A stretch of 64,000 nt of DNA, taken from an uncultured Muribaculaceae bacterium (lineage in GTDB: Bacteria; Bacteroidota; Bacteroidia; Bacteroidales; Muribaculaceae). Under the pieces are notes generated by a model. The model searched no databases. It saw only the letters and a program-made list of their open reading frames with translations, and had not been told where the DNA came from. This document shows positions 1-9,356 of this stretch, in pieces. The stretch lies in contig CAJULY010000013.1 in assembly GCA_910587185.1 (NCBI GenBank), positions 1 through 64,000 of the forward strand, given 5' to 3'. A program made the translations under genes and the position numbers. Numbering within the stretch: the stretch's first letter is position 1; every line of letters starts with the position of its first letter.

Positions 1-70
1 CGACTGGAATTTAGATATTTAACAGCATGATTTCAATTTTTGTCATCTACTAAAATGCGGATGAATTTAT

Positions 71-1249
71 TTAGAAAGAGTCTTTCCGGCGGATCTTGAT
101 CCGTATTACGCCGTTGTCCGGGATTCTGTCGGTAACGAGAGCGAGATATCCGCCTCCGCCAGCTCCGAGCATCTTCCATGCCAGCGCTTTCGGCGACCAC
201 CGGTCGATGTATTCCTGGACTCCCGGCTGCATCATGGCCGGAAACATCGCAATCTGGGCGTTGAAGGAATCGCGGAATGCCTCGGCGAAACCTCCGAGAT
301 CGCGCGCCATGATTGCATGCCAGCACCGTTCGGCGGCTTCTGTCAGACGACTGACTTTCTCGGGAGTGATATCTTTTCCTTCAACCACGGAACATCCCGG
401 TCGGCGGGGAAACATCGGAACGAGACAGATGTGGTTTTCCAGCCAGTCGAGAATCGCTTCGTCATGACACGATTCTATTTTCACCGGCCAATAATGTCCG
501 TCATAATAATGGCGGTTGAGTCCAGACATGCAGATGCCGATCGCATCTTGTGCGCCTGAGATGTGGCCCTCATTTTCAGGGTCGTTCTCGAAACAGAAAA
601 GCAACCGAGCCATCATCTCCTCATTATAGTTCGGCAGCTCGTACGGCCAGATCTTGCGGGCCGCGTTGCGCGTGGATGTTGACATGCCTCCTCGTTCCAT
701 GAACTCCTCGGTAGGCTCGATAGATGCTGTCAGCGCCCATCCGGAGCCATGTTCCGACACGTAAGGCTGATCGATCCATGTTCCGGCTATATCCACGCGA
801 TAGGGGAGGTGTGACTTCACTCCCTTACGAAGCGATGTGGTTGAGCGTGCTTCGAGTCCGGCATCTGGCGTGCGCTCCAGTTCGATGTATTCAATTCCTC
901 GACCCAGACAAAGATTACGTTTCAGTTCGCTGCCGCCATCGGAGTTGACCACGAAGATATCGGGCTTCACACGGTCAAGCGTGTCGATGAAATCGAGCAT
1001 TCCGCTGCCTCGGTTGATAAAAGCATCAGTGACATAGCGGATCGCCTTGACCATGTAGAGGCGTTCTTTCTCCGAATACACCGTTTTGCGGTGTTTCAGC
1101 TCAGCGATGGTCTTGTCGGAACCGATGCCGACATACAGGTCGCCATAGCGCGAAGCCTCCTTGAAAAACGCCACATGGCCGCTGTGAAGCATGTCATAGC
1201 ATCCGCTCACAAACACCTTTTTCCGTTTATCCGATTGGTTCATAATCAA
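71..1249 (-). CDS. Nucleotidyltransferase-GHMP kinase fusion, capsule precursor synthesis
   Basis: Two-domain protein of 392 aa. Residues about 10-142 form a cytidylyltransferase-like domain: HSGH at 22-25 is the HxGH nucleotide-binding motif and RSTTSLR at 135-141 is the closing STT/SST motif. Residues about 148-392 resemble a compact GHMP sugar kinase: PYRVDIAG near 149-156 (substrate motif), a GGMSTST stretch that may be the phosphate-binding motif, SGAQDAIG, and LGAGGGG near 361. By analogy with HldE and HddA/HddC it probably phosphorylates a sugar and activates it as an NDP-sugar for the polysaccharide; substrate unknown. Its ATG overlaps the stop of the preceding GT4 gene (ATGA), so it is translationally coupled and the last visible gene of the locus. 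An ATG two codons later is equally possible. Confidence 0.8.
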   Translation of the reverse strand: MIMNQSDKRKKVFVSGCYDMLHSGHVAFFKEASRYGDLYVGIGSDKTIAELKHRKTVYSEKERLYMVKAIRYVTDAFINRGSGMLDFIDTLDRVKPDIFVVNSDGGSELKRNLCLGRGIEYIELERTPDAGLEARSTTSLRKGVKSHLPYRVDIAGTWIDQPYVSEHGSGWALTASIEPTEEFMERGGMSTSTRNAARKIWPYELPNYNEEMMARLLFCFENDPENEGHISGAQDAIGICMSGLNRHYYDGHYWPVKIESCHDEAILDWLENHICLVPMFPRRPGCSVVEGKDITPEKVSRLTEAAERCWHAIMARDLGGFAEAFRDSFNAQIAMFPAMMQPGVQEYIDRWSPKALAWKMLGAGGGGYLALVTDRIPDNGVIRIKIRRKDSF

Positions 1250-2439
1250 TCTTTATTTATTATTTTTTCGTATAATTCAAAATATTCTTCAAACCGGTCA
1301 TCCTGATTGAAATATTTTTCTGCTCGGCCTCGACATAATTCCGGCGTAAATCTGTCGGATGAAGTCCGTATTGTCTCGATTGCCTTTTTCAATCCTTGCA
1401 CATCACCTTGTTCGACAACAATACCGGTATTTGAGTCAATTGCTTCGGGACTGCCTCCCGTGCGATAAGTAATCACAGGCGTCCCACAAGCCATGGCTTC
1501 TATATTTGTTGTCGGGAAATTATCACCCCATGTAGGATTGATAAAAGCAATAGCGTTGGAATACAGAGATCTCAATTCATTTATATTTTGAGTTCGTCGT
1601 AAGCCTCTTATTCCTTCTGGTAGATTTGCCATTTGCTTGTCGTTAAGTCCTAACATGATGATATCTATATCATCGGACAATATCTTTCGCAGTGACACGA
1701 GATCATCCCAACCCTTCTCTTTAGTCCAGACATTGGCCACTGCAAGAACGTATTCCTTCTCTTTGGAAGGCGTTGATTCCGGTGAAAACACATCAAGATC
1801 AATTCCGTTATGGATGACAGTTCCAGGAATATCTTTCAGGAATGAATCCTTTTTCATTTCATTCAACCACTCCGAAACCATGACTATTGTCATGTTATCC
1901 AAACTGGAAAAAGCTCTGCGTTTGTCCTCGTAATTTCTTGAACTTCTATTATTCAGAAGTGATCCGGGATATACAGTCTTTCTTTTGCATTCGTGGCATC
2001 CCGTTTTCCATTTATCGCACTGATCTTTTCCGAAAAACGCGCAATGGCCGGTCATAGGCCAGATGTCGTGCCACGTCCACACAATGGGACTGCCCCATTC
2101 TCTCAGGGATTGAAACAACAGAGGATAATTTATGAAATAGCCGTGAATGTTATGGAGATGAATGATGTCAGGATTGATTCCCTTGATTTGCTGGATAAAC
2201 TTGCGCGTTGTGTGCCGTGAAGCAAGCCCATGATTGTCAAACAATCGCGTTTCAACGCCATGCCAACGCATATCCCAGTCGTTACCTATTCTTATCAGAC
2301 GGGACTCACTCTGAGGTGTCCCACGACCGTAAGCTATCCATGACTCCCAACCGCGGCTTATTGCCAACTGTCCGATCGCCTCTGCGATTTTCCCGGTTGA
2401 CCCGCTATTGGCCGTCACATTTATCTGCAACAGCTTCAT
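1246..2439 (-). CDS. Glycosyltransferase family 4
   Basis: GT-B fold glycosyltransferase of 397 aa. The N-terminal acceptor domain starts MKLLQINV and carries the Gly/Ser loop SGSTGKIAE; the C-terminal donor domain has HNGID near 210 and the retaining-GT4 motif EAMACGTP at 314-321. A cysteine cluster at C133, C141, C148 and C151 lies between WTWHD and the donor domain; it is seen in one GT4 subgroup of capsule loci and may bind metal. It acts on the cytoplasmic face of the inner membrane, adding a sugar to the lipid-linked repeat unit. Donor and acceptor cannot be read from sequence. Part of the minus-strand polysaccharide operon. Confidence 0.88.
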   Translation of the reverse strand: MKLLQINVTANSGSTGKIAEAIGQLAISRGWESWIAYGRGTPQSESRLIRIGNDWDMRWHGVETRLFDNHGLASRHTTRKFIQQIKGINPDIIHLHNIHGYFINYPLLFQSLREWGSPIVWTWHDIWPMTGHCAFFGKDQCDKWKTGCHECKRKTVYPGSLLNNRSSRNYEDKRRAFSSLDNMTIVMVSEWLNEMKKDSFLKDIPGTVIHNGIDLDVFSPESTPSKEKEYVLAVANVWTKEKGWDDLVSLRKILSDDIDIIMLGLNDKQMANLPEGIRGLRRTQNINELRSLYSNAIAFINPTWGDNFPTTNIEAMACGTPVITYRTGGSPEAIDSNTGIVVEQGDVQGLKKAIETIRTSSDRFTPELCRGRAEKYFNQDDRFEEYFELYEKIINKD

Positions 2440-2494
2440 ATTATATAAAAGTAATCTACAGAAATTTATTTCAGAGAAATATTATGCTTAACCG

Positions 2495-3727
2495 TTAACA
2501 AAGTCTTGCTTTGTTTTTTATTGTTGAGTGTTTATGAGCAATATATATCATATTTCCGAGAGTAAAACCGACAAGTCCATTGCCGAGCGGCATTGCATTC
2601 AATAAGATTACTGAAAATAAAATACACCAGAAGAGAGAGCTGAAATTATTTTTCACAAGCAGTCTGAAATTCCGAATCAATACAAAAATGAATATCAGGG
2701 CAAAAACTCCTAATTCGAAAAAAATAGCTCCGAAGCCGCTTTGAATTCTTGTATAATCATCTCGATAATATACCAGATATTTTGAGAACTCTCCTTCAGA
2801 ATGAATATGACTCATATAGTCAGCAAATTGTCCATATCCATGCGGCAATCCAAAATCAGAGAAAAAAGCATAAGTAGGGAAATATGCATGAATAAATCTT
2901 TCATTAATGCTTTCATCTACAATCATGAAAAGCATTGGGTCCCGTATAAGATGTGCTAATAAATTGCCAACCCTGTATTGTTGAATATATGGAAGTAACA
3001 ATATTATTCCATAATATATAATAACCGCTACAAATATAAATATAAATAAATTAATAATTCTTTTTTTAATGGCTTTTATTAACAGATAAGTCAAAAAAGA
3101 GGCTAATCCAAAAATAATTACCATTGATGAACGAGCCAGAATCACTATCTGAAATAATAACAATATCTGTAGAAACATATATTGTTTTTCATTCCTAAAA
3201 TTCAGGAATCCAATAATTGCCATCAAACAACATATAATTGCGTAAAAAGTGGGTTCTGGAGCAAGTGATACAATCCCGCGTGCAGCTCCCCCAAAAGAAG
3301 CTCTTGATAGTAACTGAGTGCCAAATTCTGGATAGATAAATTGTTGAATGATGCCGACGGCTAACCAAATAAATATACAACTTCTGTAGAATTTAAAAGA
3401 CAACCCGTTGCATTTAGTCAATGCTGAAATTGTTGCGGCTGGCACTACAAATATTGATAGATAATTAAATAGAGATCTGAATGTATCGAAATCTAATTTA
3501 GAAAATATGGCAATAATAATTGATAAAATAACGAGAATAAATAGCCATCTAATATCCTTGTAGGATTGATAAAATGGATATGATAACATTACAATGATTC
3601 CTATTATCATGGCATACGGTTGAGTGTCCGTCTCCATAGGAATTATTTTAATATATGGGAAAAAACAGAAAAATAAGAATAAATATATAAGTAAATTAGA
3701 CTTACTTTTCGGCATCGTATTATTCAT
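2495..3727 (-). CDS. wzy: Candidate O-antigen/capsule repeat-unit polymerase (Wzy-like)
   Basis: Very hydrophobic 410-aa protein with roughly ten to twelve predicted membrane segments and a larger periplasmic loop around residues 245-330 rich in charged and aromatic residues, the topology of Wzy polymerases. There is no sharp sequence signature, so the call rests on topology, size and position between glycosyltransferases and the flippase. Base composition is strongly AT-rich compared with housekeeping genes in the window, as is usual for serotype-specific polymerases. It would join flipped repeat units at the periplasmic face of the inner membrane. Confidence 0.7.
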   Translation of the reverse strand: MNNTMPKSKSNLLIYLFLFFCFFPYIKIIPMETDTQPYAMIIGIIVMLSYPFYQSYKDIRWLFILVILSIIIAIFSKLDFDTFRSLFNYLSIFVVPAATISALTKCNGLSFKFYRSCIFIWLAVGIIQQFIYPEFGTQLLSRASFGGAARGIVSLAPEPTFYAIICCLMAIIGFLNFRNEKQYMFLQILLLFQIVILARSSMVIIFGLASFLTYLLIKAIKKRIINLFIFIFVAVIIYYGIILLLPYIQQYRVGNLLAHLIRDPMLFMIVDESINERFIHAYFPTYAFFSDFGLPHGYGQFADYMSHIHSEGEFSKYLVYYRDDYTRIQSGFGAIFFELGVFALIFIFVLIRNFRLLVKNNFSSLFWCILFSVILLNAMPLGNGLVGFTLGNMIYIAHKHSTIKNKARLC

Positions 3728-3752
3728 TATTGTTAATTCTGAAATCGCTATA

Positions 3753-4730
3753 TCAACCCTTTCTATTCTCTAATTTTCTGAGATATCTTTTTACTGAATG
3801 TGATATTGCATTTACATATTCAGAGGGATATTGACGTAAGACAGGATTATATATAATTCTATATTTTTTTAGTTTAATGAGGCATTCGAGGTATTTCTTT
3901 ATTATGAAATATCGGTGTGCCCGCACTTTTACCTTACATAAAAGATATATAAAAAAATTATTTATTTCAGTCAGGTTTAAATTTTGTCCCAACGCGATTT
4001 CTGCATAGATATTATTGTAAGTCATGTCTAAATCCCAATATTTTACAATCCTTTCGCTCAAATATAACATGCTTTCCTTTGAACGTTTCTTACCCGCTTT
4101 CTGAGGCGCTTGGAATGAAGATACTCTATATTTGATAAGGTTTTCAGGGATATTATAAAATTTTGTTTGATTCTTAAGTCGGCACCAAAGCTCTCGGTCT
4201 TGACCTATTCGACAATTTTCATCGTAGGGATGTTCAAGGATCAATTCTTTTCTGAACATAACCGAAGGATGTATAAATGGTGTATAGAATAATGTCAACC
4301 CTTTTAACTCTCTGTCATGCTCATATATATTCAATTGATTCAGAATTTCCCCAGCTTCGTTTATCTCCCATCCGAATGTCCCAACAACACCAACTTCAGG
4401 ATGTTCGTTCAAGAAACTTACCTGTTTTGCAAATCTTTGTGGCATAGAAATATCATCGGCATCCATACGTGCGATGTAATTCCCTTTTGATTCATTAAGA
4501 GCAAGATTTAAAGAACGCGGGAGACCGATATTTTCCTTATGTTTAATACCCCTAACACGAGAATCTTTTTTCTCATATTCCTGAATCAGGACTAAATTTT
4601 CTTGACTCTCTGGATTATCATTAATAAGTAATAGCTCAAAATCAGAATATGTCTGATTTAAGATGGAGTCAACAGAGAGGTGTATCCAATCCAACCGCTC
4701 TTTATATATAGGAAGGATGACGGAAATCAT
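3753..4730 (-). CDS. Glycosyltransferase family 2
   Basis: GT-A fold inverting glycosyltransferase of 325 aa. It begins MISVILPIYKE, has the nucleotide-binding DN near 38-39 and the metal/nucleotide-binding DADD at 90-93 within ARMDADD. The C-terminal 100 residues are basic and probably sit at the membrane surface. The start overlaps the flippase stop by 4 nt, showing co-translation. It probably adds one residue to the undecaprenyl-linked oligosaccharide; the sugar is unknown. Confidence 0.88.
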   Translation of the reverse strand: MISVILPIYKERLDWIHLSVDSILNQTYSDFELLLINDNPESQENLVLIQEYEKKDSRVRGIKHKENIGLPRSLNLALNESKGNYIARMDADDISMPQRFAKQVSFLNEHPEVGVVGTFGWEINEAGEILNQLNIYEHDRELKGLTLFYTPFIHPSVMFRKELILEHPYDENCRIGQDRELWCRLKNQTKFYNIPENLIKYRVSSFQAPQKAGKKRSKESMLYLSERIVKYWDLDMTYNNIYAEIALGQNLNLTEINNFFIYLLCKVKVRAHRYFIIKKYLECLIKLKKYRIIYNPVLRQYPSEYVNAISHSVKRYLRKLENRKG

Positions 4731-5992
4731 GAGACCGTACTTTTCTGAAATTTAGATTTAAATATTTTGTTGCAAAAAACAATTCGATAAATCATTTCAA
4801 TGAAATAAGAGGAAAGAGTCAAAATGACAAAAGACTCAACCGAATTAAGTAAACCAATACAATACATAATAGTTAATAATATAATGTATCCTATTGTCGT
4901 AACTATAGTAGAATTGAGTACAAGTTTATCATATCCAAAAGCATAAAACACATTAATTGCGATAAATATACTTATCGATAAGATAATTGGAGATATTGAA
5001 TATAGTCTTATCGCGTTTAAATCAATGTCTTCGTGTATGAAAAAATTCACTATAGATGGAAGGAATACATTAACAATTATTGTAATAATGATTGATATTA
5101 GAAAAACTACCAACATGGCTTCTTTTGCATTATTAACGTTCGGATTTTTTGCCATCCTTGGAAATAGTACAGTACAAATAACAGAAACAGGTTTTTGCAT
5201 TAATCCGCTTATCTTAGAACCTACATCATAAATTACGACATCTGACATTCCAATTAAACTTCCCATTATATTATAATTTAATTTATCTTTAACAGAAAGC
5301 ATTAGATCGCTAAAAAAAATGATCGAACCTTCTTTCAAGTGCAAAAGTAAAGTACTCTTTAACGGCATCACAAAAGAAAGTTTATGACGGTTAAATACTA
5401 TCCACATTGAAATACCCCCTCCTAATACATATCCTATACTCCAAAGTAATGGAACGTAAATATAATCTTTCGAATTTTTAATGAAAATAAAAGTTGCTCC
5501 TACGAATATACCTCTAACCAAGACATTAACAATCGTGATATATTTCATATCTTCTATGCCTTGAAAATAGAAATCCAAAAATAGGACTGAACTTAGTGTG
5601 GTTAGAAAAGAAAATATAAATAATATGCTTTGATGCCGATAGGATTCTACGACTTCAATAACCACTAAATATATGATAAAACTTATTATCCATAAAATAA
5701 AACGAAGGATGATAATTGAAGAGACAGTAATACTCATTTTATTCTTATCTCCGTTTTGATTTGCAATATGTCTGGCACTAATTCTTTTGAAACCAAATTC
5801 TATTAAAATTGTACAATAGGAGGCAGTGACTTGAGCAGTTATAACCCAACCATATAATTCTTTACCTAAGATTCTGACAAGATAAGGAAAAGTAATTATT
5901 GGAGCAATAAGAAGAAAAATCTCCAGTATAGTCAAATATGAAAAATTAGATAAGATCTTTCTGTTATTTAAGAATACATCTTTCAGTTTCAT
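4727..5992 (-). CDS. wzx: Polysaccharide flippase (Wzx-like, MVF/MATE superfamily)
   Basis: 421 aa with about twelve membrane segments spread evenly along the chain and the N-terminal pattern of polysaccharide biosynthesis proteins (ITFPYLVRILGKELYGW, where a Gly-rich loop follows helix 1). It would move the undecaprenyl-diphosphate-linked repeat unit across the inner membrane. Codon use is AT-rich like its neighbours wzy and the TupA-like gene, suggesting the serotype-specific core was acquired horizontally. Overlaps the downstream GT2 start by 4 nt. Confidence 0.85.
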   Translation of the reverse strand: MKLKDVFLNNRKILSNFSYLTILEIFLLIAPIITFPYLVRILGKELYGWVITAQVTASYCTILIEFGFKRISARHIANQNGDKNKMSITVSSIIILRFILWIISFIIYLVVIEVVESYRHQSILFIFSFLTTLSSVLFLDFYFQGIEDMKYITIVNVLVRGIFVGATFIFIKNSKDYIYVPLLWSIGYVLGGGISMWIVFNRHKLSFVMPLKSTLLLHLKEGSIIFFSDLMLSVKDKLNYNIMGSLIGMSDVVIYDVGSKISGLMQKPVSVICTVLFPRMAKNPNVNNAKEAMLVVFLISIIITIIVNVFLPSIVNFFIHEDIDLNAIRLYSISPIILSISIFIAINVFYAFGYDKLVLNSTIVTTIGYIILLTIMYCIGLLNSVESFVILTLSSYFIEMIYRIVFCNKIFKSKFQKSTVS

Positions 5993-6026
5993 AAATACTG
6001 TCGAAAATATTATCTAAATAATCTTT

Positions 6027-6893
6027 CTAATGTAGTTGTATTAATTCGCCTAATTTTGTATCCCATATTTCCGGTGAGAATTCTTCGAATCCACATCCAG
6101 GGAAAAAGGTTAGTTCCCCAAAAAATATTCTGTCATCCGCTTCGTAGAAATCAACTCTAAGAAATTTTGTCCCTCTCGATAACTTTTCGGCTAATTCAAT
6201 CATTTTTTCAAAATTCTTTGGCTTGAGTATGACCTCATCAGAAGAAGGGTAATGACGAGTAAAAGGTAATTTATTCCATTCTCTATCAAAAAATGTCACT
6301 TTTAGGCCGTTATTGTTATTTCGATCCGTACAAGTGAAACAATATTTAAACACGCCATTAAAGCACATGAATTTATAATCTGTCAGTTCATTGCTAATAG
6401 TAGAGATAAAAGGCTCAGCCAATATACGCCTTGGAATATCCTTATAAGGCCACTCTCGACCGGCTTTATAAAAATTACGTTTCAATGATCTCTTCAGAAA
6501 TCTAATCGCATTACTTTGGTCAAGCTCATTTTTATTTTGACAAATTATTAGTCCTCCACTATCATGATTCGTTTTTAAAACAAATTTATCAGGTAACGAA
6601 TCAAAATCAATATCTTCTGGTTTCTCCCATTCATTTAAATTCGGCAAAATATATTCTTTCCCTATTATATTTGCTACCCAATTCTTTGATTTTACTTTAT
6701 CAGCCATTATGGTATATTCCCGCTTACGATCGTGCAGTTTTAGCCACTGTAACTTCTCATTAAATGTTATTGGGTGCTTTAGATTGAGCCTTTTCTTAAA
6801 CTTGAAATAATATCGGACTCGTAAATATATTGCGTCGGGTATGAAGAAGCCTAATCGAATAAACGCGGCATCCAACAGATTAAATAATTTCAT
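6027..6893 (-). CDS. TupA-like ATP-grasp protein, polysaccharide modification
   Basis: 288 aa matching the TupA-like ATP-grasp family found in capsule clusters: HPITFNEKLQWLK near the N-terminus, a DKVKSKNWV segment, a FVLKTNHDSGG strand-loop that would contact ATP, and a C-terminal VDFYEADDRIFFGELTFFPG block with acidic metal ligands. TupA in Bacillus makes the teichuronopeptide amide bond, so family members probably join an amino acid or other carboxylate/amine group to uronic acids. That fits the two upstream genes, which supply UDP-glucuronate and UDP-galacturonate. The specific reaction is inferred, not shown. Confidence 0.8.
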   Translation of the reverse strand: MKLFNLLDAAFIRLGFFIPDAIYLRVRYYFKFKKRLNLKHPITFNEKLQWLKLHDRKREYTIMADKVKSKNWVANIIGKEYILPNLNEWEKPEDIDFDSLPDKFVLKTNHDSGGLIICQNKNELDQSNAIRFLKRSLKRNFYKAGREWPYKDIPRRILAEPFISTISNELTDYKFMCFNGVFKYCFTCTDRNNNNGLKVTFFDREWNKLPFTRHYPSSDEVILKPKNFEKMIELAEKLSRGTKFLRVDFYEADDRIFFGELTFFPGCGFEEFSPEIWDTKLGELIQLH

Positions 6894-6908
6894 TAGTCAG
6901 ATAAATTA

Positions 6909-7967
6909 TTATTGATAGAATTGTTTGTACCAACGAGCGAAGTTGCGGAGTCCTTTACGGAGAGGAGTTGAGGGATGGAAGCCAAAGTCGCGTTCAAGGG
7001 CTGAAGTGTCGGCGTAAGTCACGGGAACATCGCCAGGCTGCATTGGCACGAGTTCTTTGTGGGCCTCAAAGTCATAGTCTTCAGGGAGGACTTCGGCGGC
7101 AATGAGTTCTTCCTGTAGTATTTGAACGAAGTCGAGCAGGTTCTCTGGATTGCTATTGCCGATGTTATATACTGCGTATGGAGGGATCGGGAGCCCGTCT
7201 TCACCGTTTTTGCGTTCAGGCGCTTTATTCATCACGCGGATTACACCTTCTACGATATCATCGATATAAGTAAAGTCGCGCTTGCAGTTACCATAGTTGA
7301 AAATCTTGATAGTCTCGTCTTTCAGCAATTTGTCGGTGAACCCGAAATATGCCATGTCCGGACGCCCTGCCGGTCCATATACTGTGAAAAACCGCAAGCC
7401 GGTAGAAGGTGTGTTGTAGAGCTTCGAATAGGCATGTGCCATCAGCTCATTGCTCTTCTTTGTCGCAGCATAAAGCGAAACCGGATTATCGACCTTGTCA
7501 TCGGTTGAATACGGAACCTTCTTATTTGAACCATATACAGAAGAACTTGATGCATAAACAAGATGCTTCACGCCATCTGCGCCGTTGTCGTATGAGTGAC
7601 GACAAGCTTCAAGAATATTGTAGAAGCCTATCAGATTAGATTCAACGTATGCATCGGGATTGGTAATCGAATAACGAACACCGGCCTGAGCCGCGAGATT
7701 GACAACGATATCAGGTTTAAATTCAGAAAAAAGAGAATCGATCAAAGCTTTGTCAGCGATATTTCCTTTTACAAATCTCCACTTGCTGTCGGGATGTTCA
7801 GTCGCGATTTTCTCTATCTCGGCAAGACGGAAATCTTTGATTGCCGGATCATAATAGTCGTTCAGACTGTCAATTCCCAATATATCAACAGCTTTTTCTC
7901 TTTTGAGAAGCTGCATCACAAGATTCGCTCCGATGAAACCGGCAGCGCCTGTAACAAATATTTTCAT
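6909..7967 (-). CDS. UDP-glucuronate 4-epimerase family (extended SDR)
   Basis: 352-aa NAD-dependent epimerase. Rossmann motif GAAGFIG at 7-13, active-site S141/Y166/K170 (Y-x3-K inside LYAATKKSNE), and FFTVYGPAGRPDMA followed by NYGNCKRDFTYIDDIV, hallmarks of UDP-glucuronate 4-epimerases such as CapI. It would convert UDP-GlcA to UDP-GalA for the polysaccharide. It lies directly after ugd, which makes its substrate, with an 18-nt gap. Cytosolic. Confidence 0.88.
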   Translation of the reverse strand: MKIFVTGAAGFIGANLVMQLLKREKAVDILGIDSLNDYYDPAIKDFRLAEIEKIATEHPDSKWRFVKGNIADKALIDSLFSEFKPDIVVNLAAQAGVRYSITNPDAYVESNLIGFYNILEACRHSYDNGADGVKHLVYASSSSVYGSNKKVPYSTDDKVDNPVSLYAATKKSNELMAHAYSKLYNTPSTGLRFFTVYGPAGRPDMAYFGFTDKLLKDETIKIFNYGNCKRDFTYIDDIVEGVIRVMNKAPERKNGEDGLPIPPYAVYNIGNSNPENLLDFVQILQEELIAAEVLPEDYDFEAHKELVPMQPGDVPVTYADTSALERDFGFHPSTPLRKGLRNFARWYKQFYQ

Positions 7968-7985
7968 TGAAATTTTGATTATGGA

Positions 7986-9299
7986 TTAGTCGCGGCGGAA
8001 GATATCTCGAGTATAAACTTTGTCTTCAACATCATCAAGGCATGCGTCATAACGGTTGGCTATGATTGCTTGAGACATCTCTTTGAATTTATCAAGCTCA
8101 TTGACTACGAGACTACCGAAGAAAGTTGTGCCATCCTCAAGGGTCGGTTCATAGATGATCACCTGCGCACCCTTTGCCTTGATACGTTTCATTACGCCCT
8201 GAATAGATGACTGGCGGAAATTGTCGGAGTTCGATTTCATTGTCAGACGATATACACCGACAATACAGGGCGTTTCATTTCCGGCGTTGTATTGGCTGTT
8301 GGCGGTATAATAACCAGCCATATTGAGGATCTGGTCGGCTATGAAGTCTTTGCGTGTGCGGTTGCTTTCTACGATGGCGCTCATCATGTTCTGGGGTACG
8401 TCAGAATAATTTGCGAGAAGTTGCTTGGTGTCTTTAGGCAGACAGTAACCTCCATAACCGAACGAGGGGTTGTTGTAGTGACTGCCGATGCGCGGGTCAA
8501 GGCCGATGCCTTCGATGATTGCGCGAGAATCAAGGCCTTTGACTTCGGCGTATGTGTCAAGTTCGTTGAAGTAGCTGACGCGGAGGGCAAGGTATGTGTT
8601 GGCAAAAAGCTTGACTGCCTCGGCTTCCTTCATGCCCATATACAATGTAGGAATATCCTCCTTGATTGCTCCCTGATGCAGCAGATGAGCAAAAGTATGT
8701 GCAGCCTTATTCAACTGTTCAATATCAGTCACAGCAAGAATAGCTGCGTTCTCTTCTGCAAATTCAGGTCGGTTGATGATTTTCGGCAGTCCTGCTATTA
8801 TTCGTGAGGGGTAGAGATTGTCATAAAGCGCTTTGCTTTCACGCAGGAACTCGGGGAAGAAAAGCAGGTTGAACTGTCTGACACCCTGAGCTGCATATTT
8901 TACATAGAGACTGCGGCAATATCCGACAGGAATGGTCGATTTTATGACCATCACGGCATCGGGATTGACGCTAAGAACAAGATCTATTACATCTTCTATG
9001 CAATGGGTGTCGAAGAAATTCTTTACCGGGTCGTAATTTGTAGGAGCAGCAATCACAACGAAGTCGGCGTCACGATATGCCGAAGCACCGTCAAGTGTCG
9101 CTGTCAGATCAAGATCCTTTTCGGCAAGATAATTCTCTATATAATCGTCCTGAATGGGCGACATGCGTTTATTGATCAGATCAACTTTTTCGGGAATCAC
9201 ATCAACTGCCGTGACGTGATTGTGTTGAGCTAAAAGAGTTGCGATTGATAGACCGACATATCCTGTGCCGGCAACAGCTATATTATATTTCTTTTCCAT
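7986..9299 (-). CDS. ugd: UDP-glucose/nucleotide-sugar 6-dehydrogenase
   Basis: Nucleotide-sugar dehydrogenase of 437 aa from the chosen start. An upstream in-frame ATG at 9341 would add 14 residues with no family similarity; starting at 9299 puts the Rossmann GTGYVG motif near residues 11-16, as is usual. The catalytic cysteine is C286 in GYGGYCLPKDTKQL; KSTIPVG and FFPEFLRE segments are also typical of UDP-glucose dehydrogenase. It oxidises UDP-glucose to UDP-glucuronate with NAD+, feeding the epimerase just downstream. UDP-ManNAc dehydrogenase is less likely but not excluded. Confidence 0.9.
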   Translation of the reverse strand: MEKKYNIAVAGTGYVGLSIATLLAQHNHVTAVDVIPEKVDLINKRMSPIQDDYIENYLAEKDLDLTATLDGASAYRDADFVVIAAPTNYDPVKNFFDTHCIEDVIDLVLSVNPDAVMVIKSTIPVGYCRSLYVKYAAQGVRQFNLLFFPEFLRESKALYDNLYPSRIIAGLPKIINRPEFAEENAAILAVTDIEQLNKAAHTFAHLLHQGAIKEDIPTLYMGMKEAEAVKLFANTYLALRVSYFNELDTYAEVKGLDSRAIIEGIGLDPRIGSHYNNPSFGYGGYCLPKDTKQLLANYSDVPQNMMSAIVESNRTRKDFIADQILNMAGYYTANSQYNAGNETPCIVGVYRLTMKSNSDNFRQSSIQGVMKRIKAKGAQVIIYEPTLEDGTTFFGSLVVNELDKFKEMSQAIIANRYDACLDDVEDKVYTRDIFRRD

Positions 9300-9356
9300 A
9301 GATTTTGGATTCGATGCATTTGGATTATGCAACAGGTTCAATTATGGGTCACAAAG

